In this document: one piece after another, positions 15,968-23,195 of the stretch
Numbering within the stretch: position 1 is the first letter of the stretch
Layout: each line of letters starts with the position of its first letter
DNA from: PALSA-1006 sp964571195
Lineage (GTDB): Bacteria > Pseudomonadota > Gammaproteobacteria > Burkholderiales > Gallionellaceae
Direction of reading: 5' to 3'
DNA: 64,000 bases
NCBI GenBank assembly: GCA_964571195.1
Contig: CAZNAD010000002.1
Span: 214,979-278,978, forward strand
Made by a program: the position numbers and the translations under genes
Notes under the pieces: generated by a model
The model's input: the letters and a program-made list of their open reading frames with translations, nothing else
Told to the model about the DNA's origin: nothing
Database searches by the model: none

Positions 15968-16855
15968 TTAGCCTTTCATTGCGCGAGTGAGCGAACTGAC
16001 TTTGGTCGGCACGATCTTGATGAACTCTTTCAGTTCTTCCATCAACTTCTGCTGGATGCCTTGCAGGGTCAGTGCTTCCATCTGGCAGCCTGCACACGCG
16101 CCGGTCATGTTGACGTAGATGGTCTTGCCGTCCACATCCACCAGCTCGATGTCGCCACCGTCACGCTTGAGTTGCGGGCGCACGGCTTCCAGCACCGCCT
16201 CAATCTTGCGGATGCGTTGCAGATTGGTCATGCCCGCCGGAGCGGCTTCCTCTTTCGGTTGTGCGCCGGGCTTGAAACTTTCGCCGCGCTCGGCCATCAC
16301 CTGCGCCAAGATTTCTTCGATGCCTTCGTGGCAGGATGAACAGCCGCCGCCCGCTTTGGTGTAGTTGGTCACGTCCTGCACCGACGACAGGTTGTTGGCG
16401 CGGATGGTGTCTTCGATCATTACCGCGTCAATGGCAAAACATTTGCACACCAGAGCGCCTTCTTCGTGATCGTCGCTCCACACTTCGCCGCGATAGTTGG
16501 CCACGGCGGCTTGCAGCGCCTCGCGTCCCATCACCGAGCAGTGCATCTTTTCCGGCGGCAGTCCGTCGAGGTAATCGGCGATGTCCTGGTTGCTCACCTT
16601 GAGCGCTTCATCGAGCGTTTTGCCTTTGATCATCTCGGTGAGCGCGGAAGAAGAGGCGATGGCCGAGCCGCAACCGAAGGTCTGGAAATGCGCGTCGAGG
16701 ATGATGTCGGTTTCCGGCTCCACCTTGAGCATCAGGCGCAGCGCGTCGCCGCAGGAGATCGAGCCGACATCGCCCACCCCGTTAGCACCTTCCAGCACAC
16801 CGGCGTTGCGCGGTTGAAAGAAGTGTTCTTTGACTTTGTCCGAGTAGTCCCACAT
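15968..16855 (-). CDS. nifU: Fe-S cluster scaffold NifU (three-domain)
   Basis: A 295-residue full-length NifU, the scaffold for nitrogenase Fe-S clusters. The N-terminal IscU-like domain has three conserved Cys (GSISCGDALRL, QTFGCGSAIASSSALTEMI, MHCSVMGREAL). The central permanent [2Fe-2S] domain follows (VCKCFAIDAVMIEDTIR and GGGCSSCHEGIEE). The C-terminal Nfu domain carries the CxxC scaffold motif (MTGACAGCQMEALTLQG). The ATG at MWDYSDKVKEHF is the family start; the longer frame overlaps the upstream gene. It begins 11 bases after the iscA-like gene. Confidence 0.96.
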   Translation of the reverse strand: MWDYSDKVKEHFFQPRNAGVLEGANGVGDVGSISCGDALRLMLKVEPETDIILDAHFQTFGCGSAIASSSALTEMIKGKTLDEALKVSNQDIADYLDGLPPEKMHCSVMGREALQAAVANYRGEVWSDDHEEGALVCKCFAIDAVMIEDTIRANNLSSVQDVTNYTKAGGGCSSCHEGIEEILAQVMAERGESFKPGAQPKEEAAPAGMTNLQRIRKIEAVLEAVRPQLKRDGGDIELVDVDGKTIYVNMTGACAGCQMEALTLQGIQQKLMEELKEFIKIVPTKVSSLTRAMKG

Positions 16856-16866
16856 AACGATGCTCC

Positions 16867-17190
16867 TTAAGCAGAGAAAGAAGAGCCGCACGCGCAACTG
16901 GCGCTGGCGTTCGGGTTTTCGAATTTAAAGCCGCTGCCGGTCAGGCTATCGACGAAATCGACCGTCACACCGTCCAGCAACGGGGCGGAGAGCGGATCGA
17001 CCAGCAAAGTGACCGCGCCGTATTCCAATACGGTGTCGTCTTCCTGCTTGGCCTCTTCCAGCGACATGCCGTATTGGAAGCCGGAGCAGCCACCGCCGGA
17101 GATGGCGATACGTAATCCGGCGACGGGGGTGTCCGCACCTTTGATGAATCTCTCCACGGCGGAGATGGCGTTGGGGGTCAGGTTGATCAT
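16867..17190 (-). CDS. Nif-associated A-type Fe-S carrier (IscA/HesB-like)
   Basis: A 107-residue A-type Fe-S assembly protein, first gene of the nif accessory operon. The three conserved Cys are present: ISGGGCSGFQYGM, and the C-terminal CxC in SASCACGSSFSA. The family FVDSLTGSGFKFENPNA segment precedes the CxC motif. A clear AGGAG ribosome-binding site lies upstream of the ATG. The sigma-54 promoter sits 36 bases upstream of the start codon, so expression should follow nitrogen limitation through NifA. Confidence 0.92.
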   Translation of the reverse strand: MINLTPNAISAVERFIKGADTPVAGLRIAISGGGCSGFQYGMSLEEAKQEDDTVLEYGAVTLLVDPLSAPLLDGVTVDFVDSLTGSGFKFENPNASASCACGSSFSA

Positions 17191-17225
17191 GGTTCGCTCC
17201 TATCGGTGATGTGTACCCGATGGTT

Positions 17226-17241
17226 TGCAAGCCACGTGCCA
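17226..17241 (-). promoter_or_regulatory. Sigma-54 (-24/-12) promoter of the nif accessory operon
   Basis: On the minus strand the sequence reads TGGCACGTGGCTTGCA, which equals the RpoN consensus TGGCACG-N4-TTGCA with GG and GC exactly 10 bases apart. Transcription would start near 17215 and run into the iscA-like gene. Confidence 0.92.
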
Positions 17242-17261
17242 GCCTGTTATGGCTGATACAT

Positions 17262-17292
17262 CATATTGTTTAATATGATTTTCATCTAAAAA
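17262..17292 (-). promoter_or_regulatory. AT-rich bend, possible IHF site
   Basis: An A/T-rich stretch (ATATTGTTTAATATGATTTT region) lies between the NifA site and the sigma-54 promoter, where IHF normally bends nif promoters. A near match to the IHF consensus is seen on the minus strand (AATCATATTAAAC); it is not perfect. Confidence 0.4.
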
Positions 17293-17336
17293 TGGCGCTC
17301 AACTCCCATGTGTGGAACAAGACGGCGGAAGGGGCT

Positions 17337-17352
17337 TGTCGGGTTTGCGACA
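17337..17352. promoter_or_regulatory. NifA upstream activator sequence
   Basis: TGT-N10-ACA lies inside the longer perfect inverted repeat GCTTGTCG-N6-CGACAAGC. Its centre is about 117 bases from the -12 element, in the range used by NifA at sigma-54 promoters. Confidence 0.85.
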
Positions 17353-17427
17353 AGCCCATATAACCTCTGTTCGCGTAGGGCTTAGATAGCGCATTTTTCA
17401 GGTGTCTGGCAGGTTGCGGAAAGCGCC

Positions 17428-17456
17428 TTGACCGGGTTGATATTTGCGCGTACCTT
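17428..17456 (+). promoter_or_regulatory. Possible sigma-70 promoter for the envelope operon
   Basis: TTGACC and TACCTT are separated by 17 bases, about 115 bases upstream of the coiled-coil gene. The -35 is good and the -10 is poor, so the call is tentative. The rest of the 379-base divergent region (17191-17569) holds only the nif control sites described above; no gene is supported in it. Confidence 0.3.
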
Positions 17457-17569
17457 GACCTTGGAACGTATCAAAGTGCCGCTATTAATGGACTTTGTCG
17501 GGGGCGTTTACGAGGAGTTCGGTCGAGTCCGCTTCCGGCAGGTTCGTAAATCTAGGATGAGTTGTCGAA

Positions 17570-18763
17570 ATGAATTTCAGAAATCTATCGTCGTGTCTGG
17601 TTTTGGTTTTCTTATCAATCAGCTATGTGAATGCGGCGGCGAATCCTGTATCCCCCGAACAGGTGGGGGAGCTGAACAAGAAGAACGCGCAGATCAAAGT
17701 GGCGGTCAGGGAATTGGATGACATTGGTAAAGAGTTGATCGTTGCCAAGGCGAAACACAATGCTGCGGCGGATACGATAGAACGCCTGGAACTTGAAAGC
17801 GACCAGGCGGCGGTGCGTTTGGAGACACTGCAAAAGATCGACCGGGAATCACCGGATACGATCGCCCCCGAGAAGCTGGCGGCGGCGAAAGACAAGAACA
17901 GACAAGCGATCCTGGCACTGAACGCCGCGATGACGGAGCGTGATGAATACGCTGCCGAGGTGGGGCGACTTAAAGGTCGGGCAATCGAGAAATATGCCGA
18001 ATTTCGGATGTTGGAGCGGTCATTCGAGCGCGATGTGGATACGGTGGTGAATGCGCAGACGGACCAGCGCATATCGTCGATGCACACCGCCAAAGAAGTT
18101 GTCGTCACGACGCGTACCTCGTGTGGTGACGAACCGATCAAACAATGCAAGGAGCGCGCGCTGAAGGCGGCCGAGCTGGCCGCTTCGGAACAGGGGTCGG
18201 TGGTGTTTGTCACCTCGCTGACCGAAATCAGGAACTTTAAGTTGAGCAAAGATGAATTGCGCAGCGAAGTGCACGCGACGCTGAGCAACAAGGAGATCAT
18301 CAAGCAGCAGATGTTCGGTGAGGGAGAGGCGTACGAAACCACGTTAAAGGCCACCGTTGTTCCCGTGATCGGGGACACCCTGCGCGAGCAGATGGCAGAA
18401 GGTATCCGTGCCGAGGTCTATGCCTTGGCCGGCGGGCAGGTGGACTATACTCAGGTGCGCGATCCTTCGATCTCGGACGAAGAGTTGCAAAAGAAAGAAA
18501 AGAAGAAGTCCGAGATGGATGCACGTTCGCGTATCGATGCGCGCAAGGCGGCACGGGCGGAAGAGCAGCGCAAGCGGGCAGCCGAGGCAGCCCAGGCGGA
18601 AGAAGACAGAAAGCGTGCTGCGGAAGCAGCCAGGATCGAAGAGGAGCGCCGCAAGGTATTGGAGGCCGCCGAAGAGCAGCGCAAAATCGACGAGGCGCGT
18701 GAGAAGGCGCTACGCAATGAGGAGGAGCGGCGGCGTTCAGGTATTCCGACATTCAGTTTTTGA
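17570..18763 (+). CDS. Exported coiled-coil protein with a FlgT_N/LPP20-like domain
   Basis: A 397-residue protein with a signal peptide (FRNLSSCLVLVFLSISYVNA, cleavage near VNAA). A long N-terminal coiled coil (about residues 25-165) is followed by a compact domain (about 175-290) with CKERALKAAELAASEQGSVV, a strand with TSLTEIRNF, LSKDELRSEVHATLS and ETTLKATVVPV. This looks like the alternating helix and strand order of FlgT_N/LPP20-type domains, although I could not test it. The C-terminal 90 residues are a highly charged Lys/Arg/Glu/Ala coiled coil ending IPTFSF. It is probably periplasmic and is the first of three codirectional envelope genes. Confidence 0.75.
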   Translation: MNFRNLSSCLVLVFLSISYVNAAANPVSPEQVGELNKKNAQIKVAVRELDDIGKELIVAKAKHNAAADTIERLELESDQAAVRLETLQKIDRESPDTIAPEKLAAAKDKNRQAILALNAAMTERDEYAAEVGRLKGRAIEKYAEFRMLERSFERDVDTVVNAQTDQRISSMHTAKEVVVTTRTSCGDEPIKQCKERALKAAELAASEQGSVVFVTSLTEIRNFKLSKDELRSEVHATLSNKEIIKQQMFGEGEAYETTLKATVVPVIGDTLREQMAEGIRAEVYALAGGQVDYTQVRDPSISDEELQKKEKKKSEMDARSRIDARKAARAEEQRKRAAEAAQAEEDRKRAAEAARIEEERRKVLEAAEEQRKIDEAREKALRNEEERRRSGIPTFSF

Positions 18764-18826
18764 TTCACAGGGGGTGGTGTTCAAGTTTTCACCATCTTTG
18801 GTTTTTCTACGTTGAGGGAGAAGAAA

Positions 18827-19591
18827 ATGAACAAAAACATTAAATTGATTTGTCTGTTCGGTATCGTCGCACTGGCTTCGCAAGGTGCGGTGGCTGCGGG
18901 ACTCAAGGTGCGTGGCGGGGCGACAAGCAATACCTATAGTCTGGATATCACGCCCGCGACAGGTAGCGCGTATAACTATGCCAAATCCAATTACAGCGGA
19001 ACCAATCTGGGGCTGACCTGGCTGATGGGTGACTCGACGTATTTGGATGTCGCGCTTGCCAATGGCAGCGGTACTTGGGATGGGAAATATACCAATGGGA
19101 CGGCCTTCTCCGCAAATATGAGCCGCGCGGACAGCGCCTTTGTATTGGGTACTAACCTTGCCGGAGGCAGCTCAGGGAATGTGGTCAATCTGTATGCGGG
19201 ATGGAAGAACGGGGAGACCAAGCTGGAGCGTGCGCCCGGAGCGGCAAGCAACCCCTCGCTCAATTTTAAAACCAATGGTCTGATCTTCGGCGGCGGCTTG
19301 GGATTCCCTGTCGGGGGAGCCGGTTCGCTCGGCTTGAGCTTGGGTATGGGTGTGATGAGCGGCTCGTATGATTCGACCGCCAGTGGTGTGACGACCACCT
19401 ATAAGGCGGATATGGCGCTTGGTTTCAGTTACGGCATAGGTTATTCCTACCCGTTCACCAAGAACTTCGGGATGGCTATCGACTATAAAGGCAATGCCTA
19501 TAAATATATCTTCGATAGCGGTTTGACCACGCAGTGGGATTTGAACGAGACATTTAATACGGCAAGCGGGTCGCTCTATTTCACCTTCTAA
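18827..19591 (+). CDS. Outer-membrane beta-barrel protein of the envelope operon
   Basis: A 254-residue exported protein with a signal peptide (MNKNIKLICLFGIVALASQG... ending AVAA). The mature part has Gly- and aromatic-rich amphipathic strands (NLGLTWLMGDSTYLDVALA, VVNLYAGWKNGE, GLIFGGGLGFPVG, GYSYPFTKNFGMAIDYKG) and ends SGSLYFTF with the C-terminal Phe of BAM substrates. About 10-12 strands fit the length. The ATG has a GAGGGAG ribosome-binding site. It lies 63 bases after the coiled-coil gene and 14 before the lipoprotein gene, suggesting one envelope complex; its function is unknown. Confidence 0.82.
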   Translation: MNKNIKLICLFGIVALASQGAVAAGLKVRGGATSNTYSLDITPATGSAYNYAKSNYSGTNLGLTWLMGDSTYLDVALANGSGTWDGKYTNGTAFSANMSRADSAFVLGTNLAGGSSGNVVNLYAGWKNGETKLERAPGAASNPSLNFKTNGLIFGGGLGFPVGGAGSLGLSLGMGVMSGSYDSTASGVTTTYKADMALGFSYGIGYSYPFTKNFGMAIDYKGNAYKYIFDSGLTTQWDLNETFNTASGSLYFTF

Positions 19592-19605
19592 TCTAGGGGG
19601 GGGCT

Positions 19606-20043
19606 GTGGGGCGTTTGCTGTTTTTTTGCGCATTGCTTGCAACCGTGTCCTGCTCGCATGCGACGGACAGGTCTGCGGCTGTCGCCGCAACGTCCCCTGC
19701 TCCCGTCTGGATTCAAAATCCTGACAAGCCGGGTCATCTGAGTGTGGTCGGGGTGGCGAAGAGACAGGAGTGGGGCGGGCGCGATGCACAGTATCGCGTT
19801 GCACTGATGAAGGCACGGCAGGCATTGGCACAGATCGTTCAGACCAGAGTCTCGTCCTCTTTGCAGATGAGTACCGAGCAGAGCGGCGGGCAGGTCACTC
19901 GCGATGTCGACGCGGAACTTCGCCTGAGCAGCAACGTGGAGTTGCAACTCGATTCTGCCCGAGTTATCGAGGAATGGAGTGATCCGCAGACAGGGACTTT
20001 GTATATCTGGCTGGTGACACCGCTCTTGCCGGCAGGACAGTAG
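19606..20043 (+). CDS. LPP20-like lipoprotein
   Basis: A 145-residue protein beginning at a GTG with a G-rich ribosome-binding site. The short N-terminal hydrophobic segment ends LLATVSC, a plausible though imperfect lipobox with Cys16 as the acylated residue. The body follows the LPP20 pattern: PVWIQNPDKPGHLSVVGVAK, then RVALMKARQALAQIVQTRVS, and a closing EEWSDPQTGTLYIWLVTP strand pair. Such proteins are outer-membrane-associated and of unclear function; relatives occur near flagellar FlgP/FlgT. It is the last gene of the three-gene operon, followed by a terminator. Confidence 0.78.
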   Translation: MGRLLFFCALLATVSCSHATDRSAAVAATSPAPVWIQNPDKPGHLSVVGVAKRQEWGGRDAQYRVALMKARQALAQIVQTRVSSSLQMSTEQSGGQVTRDVDAELRLSSNVELQLDSARVIEEWSDPQTGTLYIWLVTPLLPAGQ

Positions 20044-20070
20044 CCGCTTTCCTACAGATCACCAAATTGA

Positions 20071-20100
20071 AAGACCCGCCAACGGCGGGTCTTTGTTTTT
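20071..20100 (+). terminator. Rho-independent terminator, probably bidirectional
   Basis: The stem AAGACCCGCC-AAC-GGCGGGTCTT is followed by TGTTTTT. On the minus strand the same stem is followed by CAATTT, so it may also weakly end hemF transcription. Confidence 0.9.
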
Positions 20101-20101
20101 C

Positions 20102-21040
20102 TTACACCCAATCCCTGGGTACCAGATACTTATCGTACAACTCCGCTTCCGGTGTGCCCGCTTCGGGGTGCCAGTCGTAGCGCCATTTCACCAGCGGCGG
20201 CATCGACAGCAGGATGGATTCGGTGCGACCGTTGGATTGCAGGCCGAAGATAGTGCCGCGGTCGATGACAAGATTGAATTCCACATAGCGACCGCGACGG
20301 TACAGTTGGAAGTCGCGCTCGCGTTCGCCGTAGGGCGTATCTTTGCGCTTTTCCAGCAGAGGCACATAGGCCGACAGATAGTGGTCGCCGACACTTTGCT
20401 GGATGGCGAAGCAGGTATCGAAATCCGGTTCGCTGAGGTCATCGAAGAAGATGCCGCCCACGCCACGCGGTTCGTTGCGGTGTTTGAGGAAGAAATATTC
20501 GTCGCACCATTTTTTGTATTTCGCATGCAGCGTGGGGTCGAACGGTGCGAGCGAATTCTTGCAGATCTGGTGGAAATGCTTCGCATCTTCCTCGAAGCCG
20601 TAATACGGCGTGAGGTCCATGCCGCCGCCGAACCAGAACACCTTGCTGCCGTCGGGTTTGTGTGCCATGAACATGCGCACGTTGGCGTGCGAGGTCGGCG
20701 CATAGGGATTGCGCGGGTGCATCACCAGCGACACGCCCATCGCCTCCCACGAACAACCGGCCAGTTCGGGGCGGTGTGCGGTGGCTGAGGCGGGCATCTT
20801 GTCGCCCTGCACATGCGAGAATGCCACGCCGCCTCGCTCCAGCACGTTGCCCTCCTCGATGATGCAACTGATGCCTTCGCCTTTGTTTATGCTGGTCTTG
20901 AGCGAGCTGGAGTCGGCGTTCTGTCCGGCTTCGCGCTGCCACTTGTCCCGGATGAATTTTTTGCCGTCCACTTGTTCCAGACGGTCGACGATGAGCTCTT
21001 GCAATTCGAGCAGGTATTTTTTGACGGCGGTGCTGTCCAT
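20102..21040 (-). CDS. hemF: Oxygen-dependent coproporphyrinogen III oxidase
   Basis: A 312-residue HemF, converting coproporphyrinogen III to protoporphyrinogen IX with O2 in heme synthesis. Conserved blocks include SCIIEEGNVLERGGVAFSHV, SLVMHPRNPYAPTSHANVR, VFWFGGGMDLTPYYGFEED, the GGIFFDDLSEPDF segment and RRGRYVEFNLVIDRGTIFGL. The length is normal. The 149-base gap upstream is filled by a family A repeat pair, so its promoter must lie within or beyond that repeat. It converges on the envelope operon across the terminator. Confidence 0.97.
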   Translation of the reverse strand: MDSTAVKKYLLELQELIVDRLEQVDGKKFIRDKWQREAGQNADSSSLKTSINKGEGISCIIEEGNVLERGGVAFSHVQGDKMPASATAHRPELAGCSWEAMGVSLVMHPRNPYAPTSHANVRMFMAHKPDGSKVFWFGGGMDLTPYYGFEEDAKHFHQICKNSLAPFDPTLHAKYKKWCDEYFFLKHRNEPRGVGGIFFDDLSEPDFDTCFAIQQSVGDHYLSAYVPLLEKRKDTPYGERERDFQLYRRGRYVEFNLVIDRGTIFGLQSNGRTESILLSMPPLVKWRYDWHPEAGTPEAELYDKYLVPRDWV

Positions 21041-21057
21041 GTTCTCTCCGGTGGTTT

Positions 21058-21150
21058 TCTCCCCTCTCTCCTGCGCGGGAGAGGGGTGGGGGAGAGGGGG
21101 GCAACATTTTCACCCTCTCCCTAACCCTCTCCCCTCAAGGGAGAGGGAAC
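21058..21150. repeat. Family A repeat pair between hemF and tsaC
   Basis: Inverted arms CCCCTCTCTCCTGCGCGGGA... (about 21060-21098) and CACCCTCTCCCTAACCCTC... (about 21111-21150), with a short spacer around CAACATTTT. Same paired design as at 5616 and 15844, with a shorter spacer. Confidence 0.88.
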
Positions 21151-21189
21151 AGGTTGAAGAATCGCCTCATGTGGCGAGCGATCCGGTAA

Positions 21190-21747
21190 TTATTTGCGCA
21201 CGATTCTACCATCCGTCCATGCGCGTATCGTCGAAGGTTGCTTGCGTTTCCCCACGCGACCGCGCAATACCCACATCTTTTTTCCGAAAAGACGCCGGCA
21301 TGCGGCAAAGGTCTTGGCGGGGTGCTGACCGCTGCGATTGGCGCTGGTGGAGACCAAAGCGCTACCGGCGCGGCGGCACAGGTCTCGGGCGAACGGATGG
21401 GCGGTGAGCCTCACTGCCAGAGAGTCGTGTGCACCACGCAGCCAGCGCGGACAGGAGGGTTTGACCGGCATCAGGCAGGTGATCGCCTGAGTACCATCGT
21501 GTTGCAGTCGCACCTGTTCCGCAGGGGTGAGCGGTTGCAGATAACGGGCGACTTGCAGGTAGTCCGAAGCGATGAGGATGAGTCCTTTGCGTTGCGGTCT
21601 ACGCTTCAGCTTGAGGATGCGTTGTACCGCCCTGTGATTGGACGGATCGCAGCCTATGCCGTAACAGGATTCGGTGGGGTAGGCGATGAGGCCACCGCGT
21701 CGGAGATGTGCGGCGACCGAACGGGTGAAAGCGACGGAGCGGCTCAC
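21190..21747 (-). CDS. tsaC: L-threonylcarbamoyladenylate synthase
   Basis: A 185-residue YrdC/Sua5-fold enzyme that makes threonylcarbamoyl-AMP for the t6A37 modification of ANN-decoding tRNAs. The family signatures are GGLIAYPTESCYGIGCDPSN at the N-terminus, RPQRKGLILIASD and STSANRSGQHPAKTF. The length fits the short TsaC form without the Sua5 C-terminal domain. It starts 14 bases after purD in the same orientation and is probably cotranscribed with it. Confidence 0.93.
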   Translation of the reverse strand: MSRSVAFTRSVAAHLRRGGLIAYPTESCYGIGCDPSNHRAVQRILKLKRRPQRKGLILIASDYLQVARYLQPLTPAEQVRLQHDGTQAITCLMPVKPSCPRWLRGAHDSLAVRLTAHPFARDLCRRAGSALVSTSANRSGQHPAKTFAACRRLFGKKMWVLRGRVGKRKQPSTIRAWTDGRIVRK

Positions 21748-21761
21748 GCGGGCGGGGGTGG

Positions 21762-23033
21762 TTATTTCCGGGCGATGGCGCGATAACCGATGTCGCGGCG
21801 CATCTGTTGACCGTCGAAACGGACAGTGTCGGCGATCTCGTAGGCACGCTTTTGCGCATGTTTCACCATGTCGCCCAGTGCCACGACGCAGAGTACCCGT
21901 CCGCCATTGGTGACCACTTTGCCGTCTTGCATGGTGGTACCAGCATGGAATACATGCCCGTCTTCCAGTTTCTTGGGCAAGCCGGTGATGACATCACCTT
22001 TGCGCGGCGTATCTGGATAGTTTGCGGCGGCCATCACCACGCCCAAGGCGGTGCGGCGATCCCATTCCACTTCTACTTTGTCCAGCGTACCGTTGACGGC
22101 GTGTTCGACGATGGCGGCGAGGTCGCTCTTCAGGCGCAACATGATAGGTTGCGTCTCGGGGTCGCCCATGCGGCAGTTGAATTCGAGCACCTTGATGCCG
22201 CCGTCCGGCGAGATCATCAATCCGGCGTAGAGGAAGCCGGTGTAAGTGATGCCTTCGCTTTCCATGCCGCGCATCACGGGCTGGATAACTTCGCGCAGCA
22301 CCTTGGCGTGAATGGTGGGAGTGACCACGGGCGCGGGCGAATACGCGCCCATGCCGCCGGTGTTGGGGCCTTGGTCGTTATCCAATAGACGTTTGTGATC
22401 TTGGCTGGTCGCCATCGCCAGTACATGTTTGCCGTCGGCCATCACGATGAAGCTGGCTTCTTCACCGGCGAGGAACTCTTCGATCACCACGCGCGCACCC
22501 GCATCGCCCAGTTTGTTGTCGGACAACATCATGTCGATGGCATCGAACGCCTCCTGTTTCGACATCGCCACGACCACACCTTTACCCGCAGCAAGTCCGT
22601 CGGCTTTCACAACGATGGGTGCGCCGTGTTTTTCGACGTAAGCTTTTGCTGCCGCGATGTCGCTAAAGGTCTCGAAGAACGCGGTGGGGATGTTGTGGCG
22701 CGTCATGAAACGCTTGGCGAAATCTTTGGAGCTTTCCAGTTGTGCCGCTGCTTTGGTGGGGCCGAATATCTTCAGGCCTTCGGCGCGGAAGGCATCTACC
22801 ACACCCGCCGCCAGCGGCGCTTCCGGGCCGACCACGGTGAGTTCGATGTGTTCCTTCTTCACGAATGCGATGAGGTCCGGGATGGCGGTGATGGCGACAT
22901 TCTCCACGCCGTCTTCCAGTGCCGTGCCTGCATTGCCGGGAGCAACGTACACCTTCTGTACTTTCGCACCCTGCGCCAAGCGCCACGCCAATGCGTGTTC
23001 GCGACCGCCGTTACCGATGACTAGAATTTTCAT
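21762..23033 (-). CDS. purD: Phosphoribosylamine-glycine ligase (GARS)
   Basis: A 423-residue ATP-grasp enzyme, the second step of purine synthesis, joining glycine to phosphoribosylamine. Landmarks are KILVIGNGGREHALAWRLAQ at the N-terminus, PIVVKADGLAAGKGVVVAMS (ATP-grasp lid), EEFLAGEEASFIVMADG and LEFNCRMGDPETQPIMLRL (metal site). Full length. purH lies upstream, separated by 162 bases that contain a perfect inverted repeat. Confidence 0.97.
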   Translation of the reverse strand: MKILVIGNGGREHALAWRLAQGAKVQKVYVAPGNAGTALEDGVENVAITAIPDLIAFVKKEHIELTVVGPEAPLAAGVVDAFRAEGLKIFGPTKAAAQLESSKDFAKRFMTRHNIPTAFFETFSDIAAAKAYVEKHGAPIVVKADGLAAGKGVVVAMSKQEAFDAIDMMLSDNKLGDAGARVVIEEFLAGEEASFIVMADGKHVLAMATSQDHKRLLDNDQGPNTGGMGAYSPAPVVTPTIHAKVLREVIQPVMRGMESEGITYTGFLYAGLMISPDGGIKVLEFNCRMGDPETQPIMLRLKSDLAAIVEHAVNGTLDKVEVEWDRRTALGVVMAAANYPDTPRKGDVITGLPKKLEDGHVFHAGTTMQDGKVVTNGGRVLCVVALGDMVKHAQKRAYEIADTVRFDGQQMRRDIGYRAIARK

Positions 23034-23050
23034 GCTTTAACCCCCTATTC

Positions 23051-23187
23051 ACCACAGAGACACAGAGACACAGAGAAAAACTATAAAGCACTCAAACAGC
23101 GATTCAGGTTCAACTGGCGAATCGTAAGCGCTTATTCGCTAGAACTGCTTGGTTTTGTTCTTCTCTGTGTCTCTGTGTCTCTGTGGT
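23051..23187. repeat. Perfect 27-base inverted repeat between purH and purD (family D)
   Basis: Arms 23051-23077 and 23161-23187 are exact reverse complements, built from ACCACAGAGACACAGAG units with an internal eight-base periodicity (ACAGAGAC). The 83-base loop contains a smaller CGATTC...GAATCG stem. If transcribed it would form a very stable stem in the purH-purD message, which could separate the expression of the two genes. Confidence 0.9.
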
Positions 23188-23195
23188 TAAAGCTT

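Noticed and set aside
17245..17260. Second TGT-N10-ACA (NifA-like) site
   Set aside because: It lies only 4 bases upstream of the -24 element, too close to work as an upstream activator site; probably chance.
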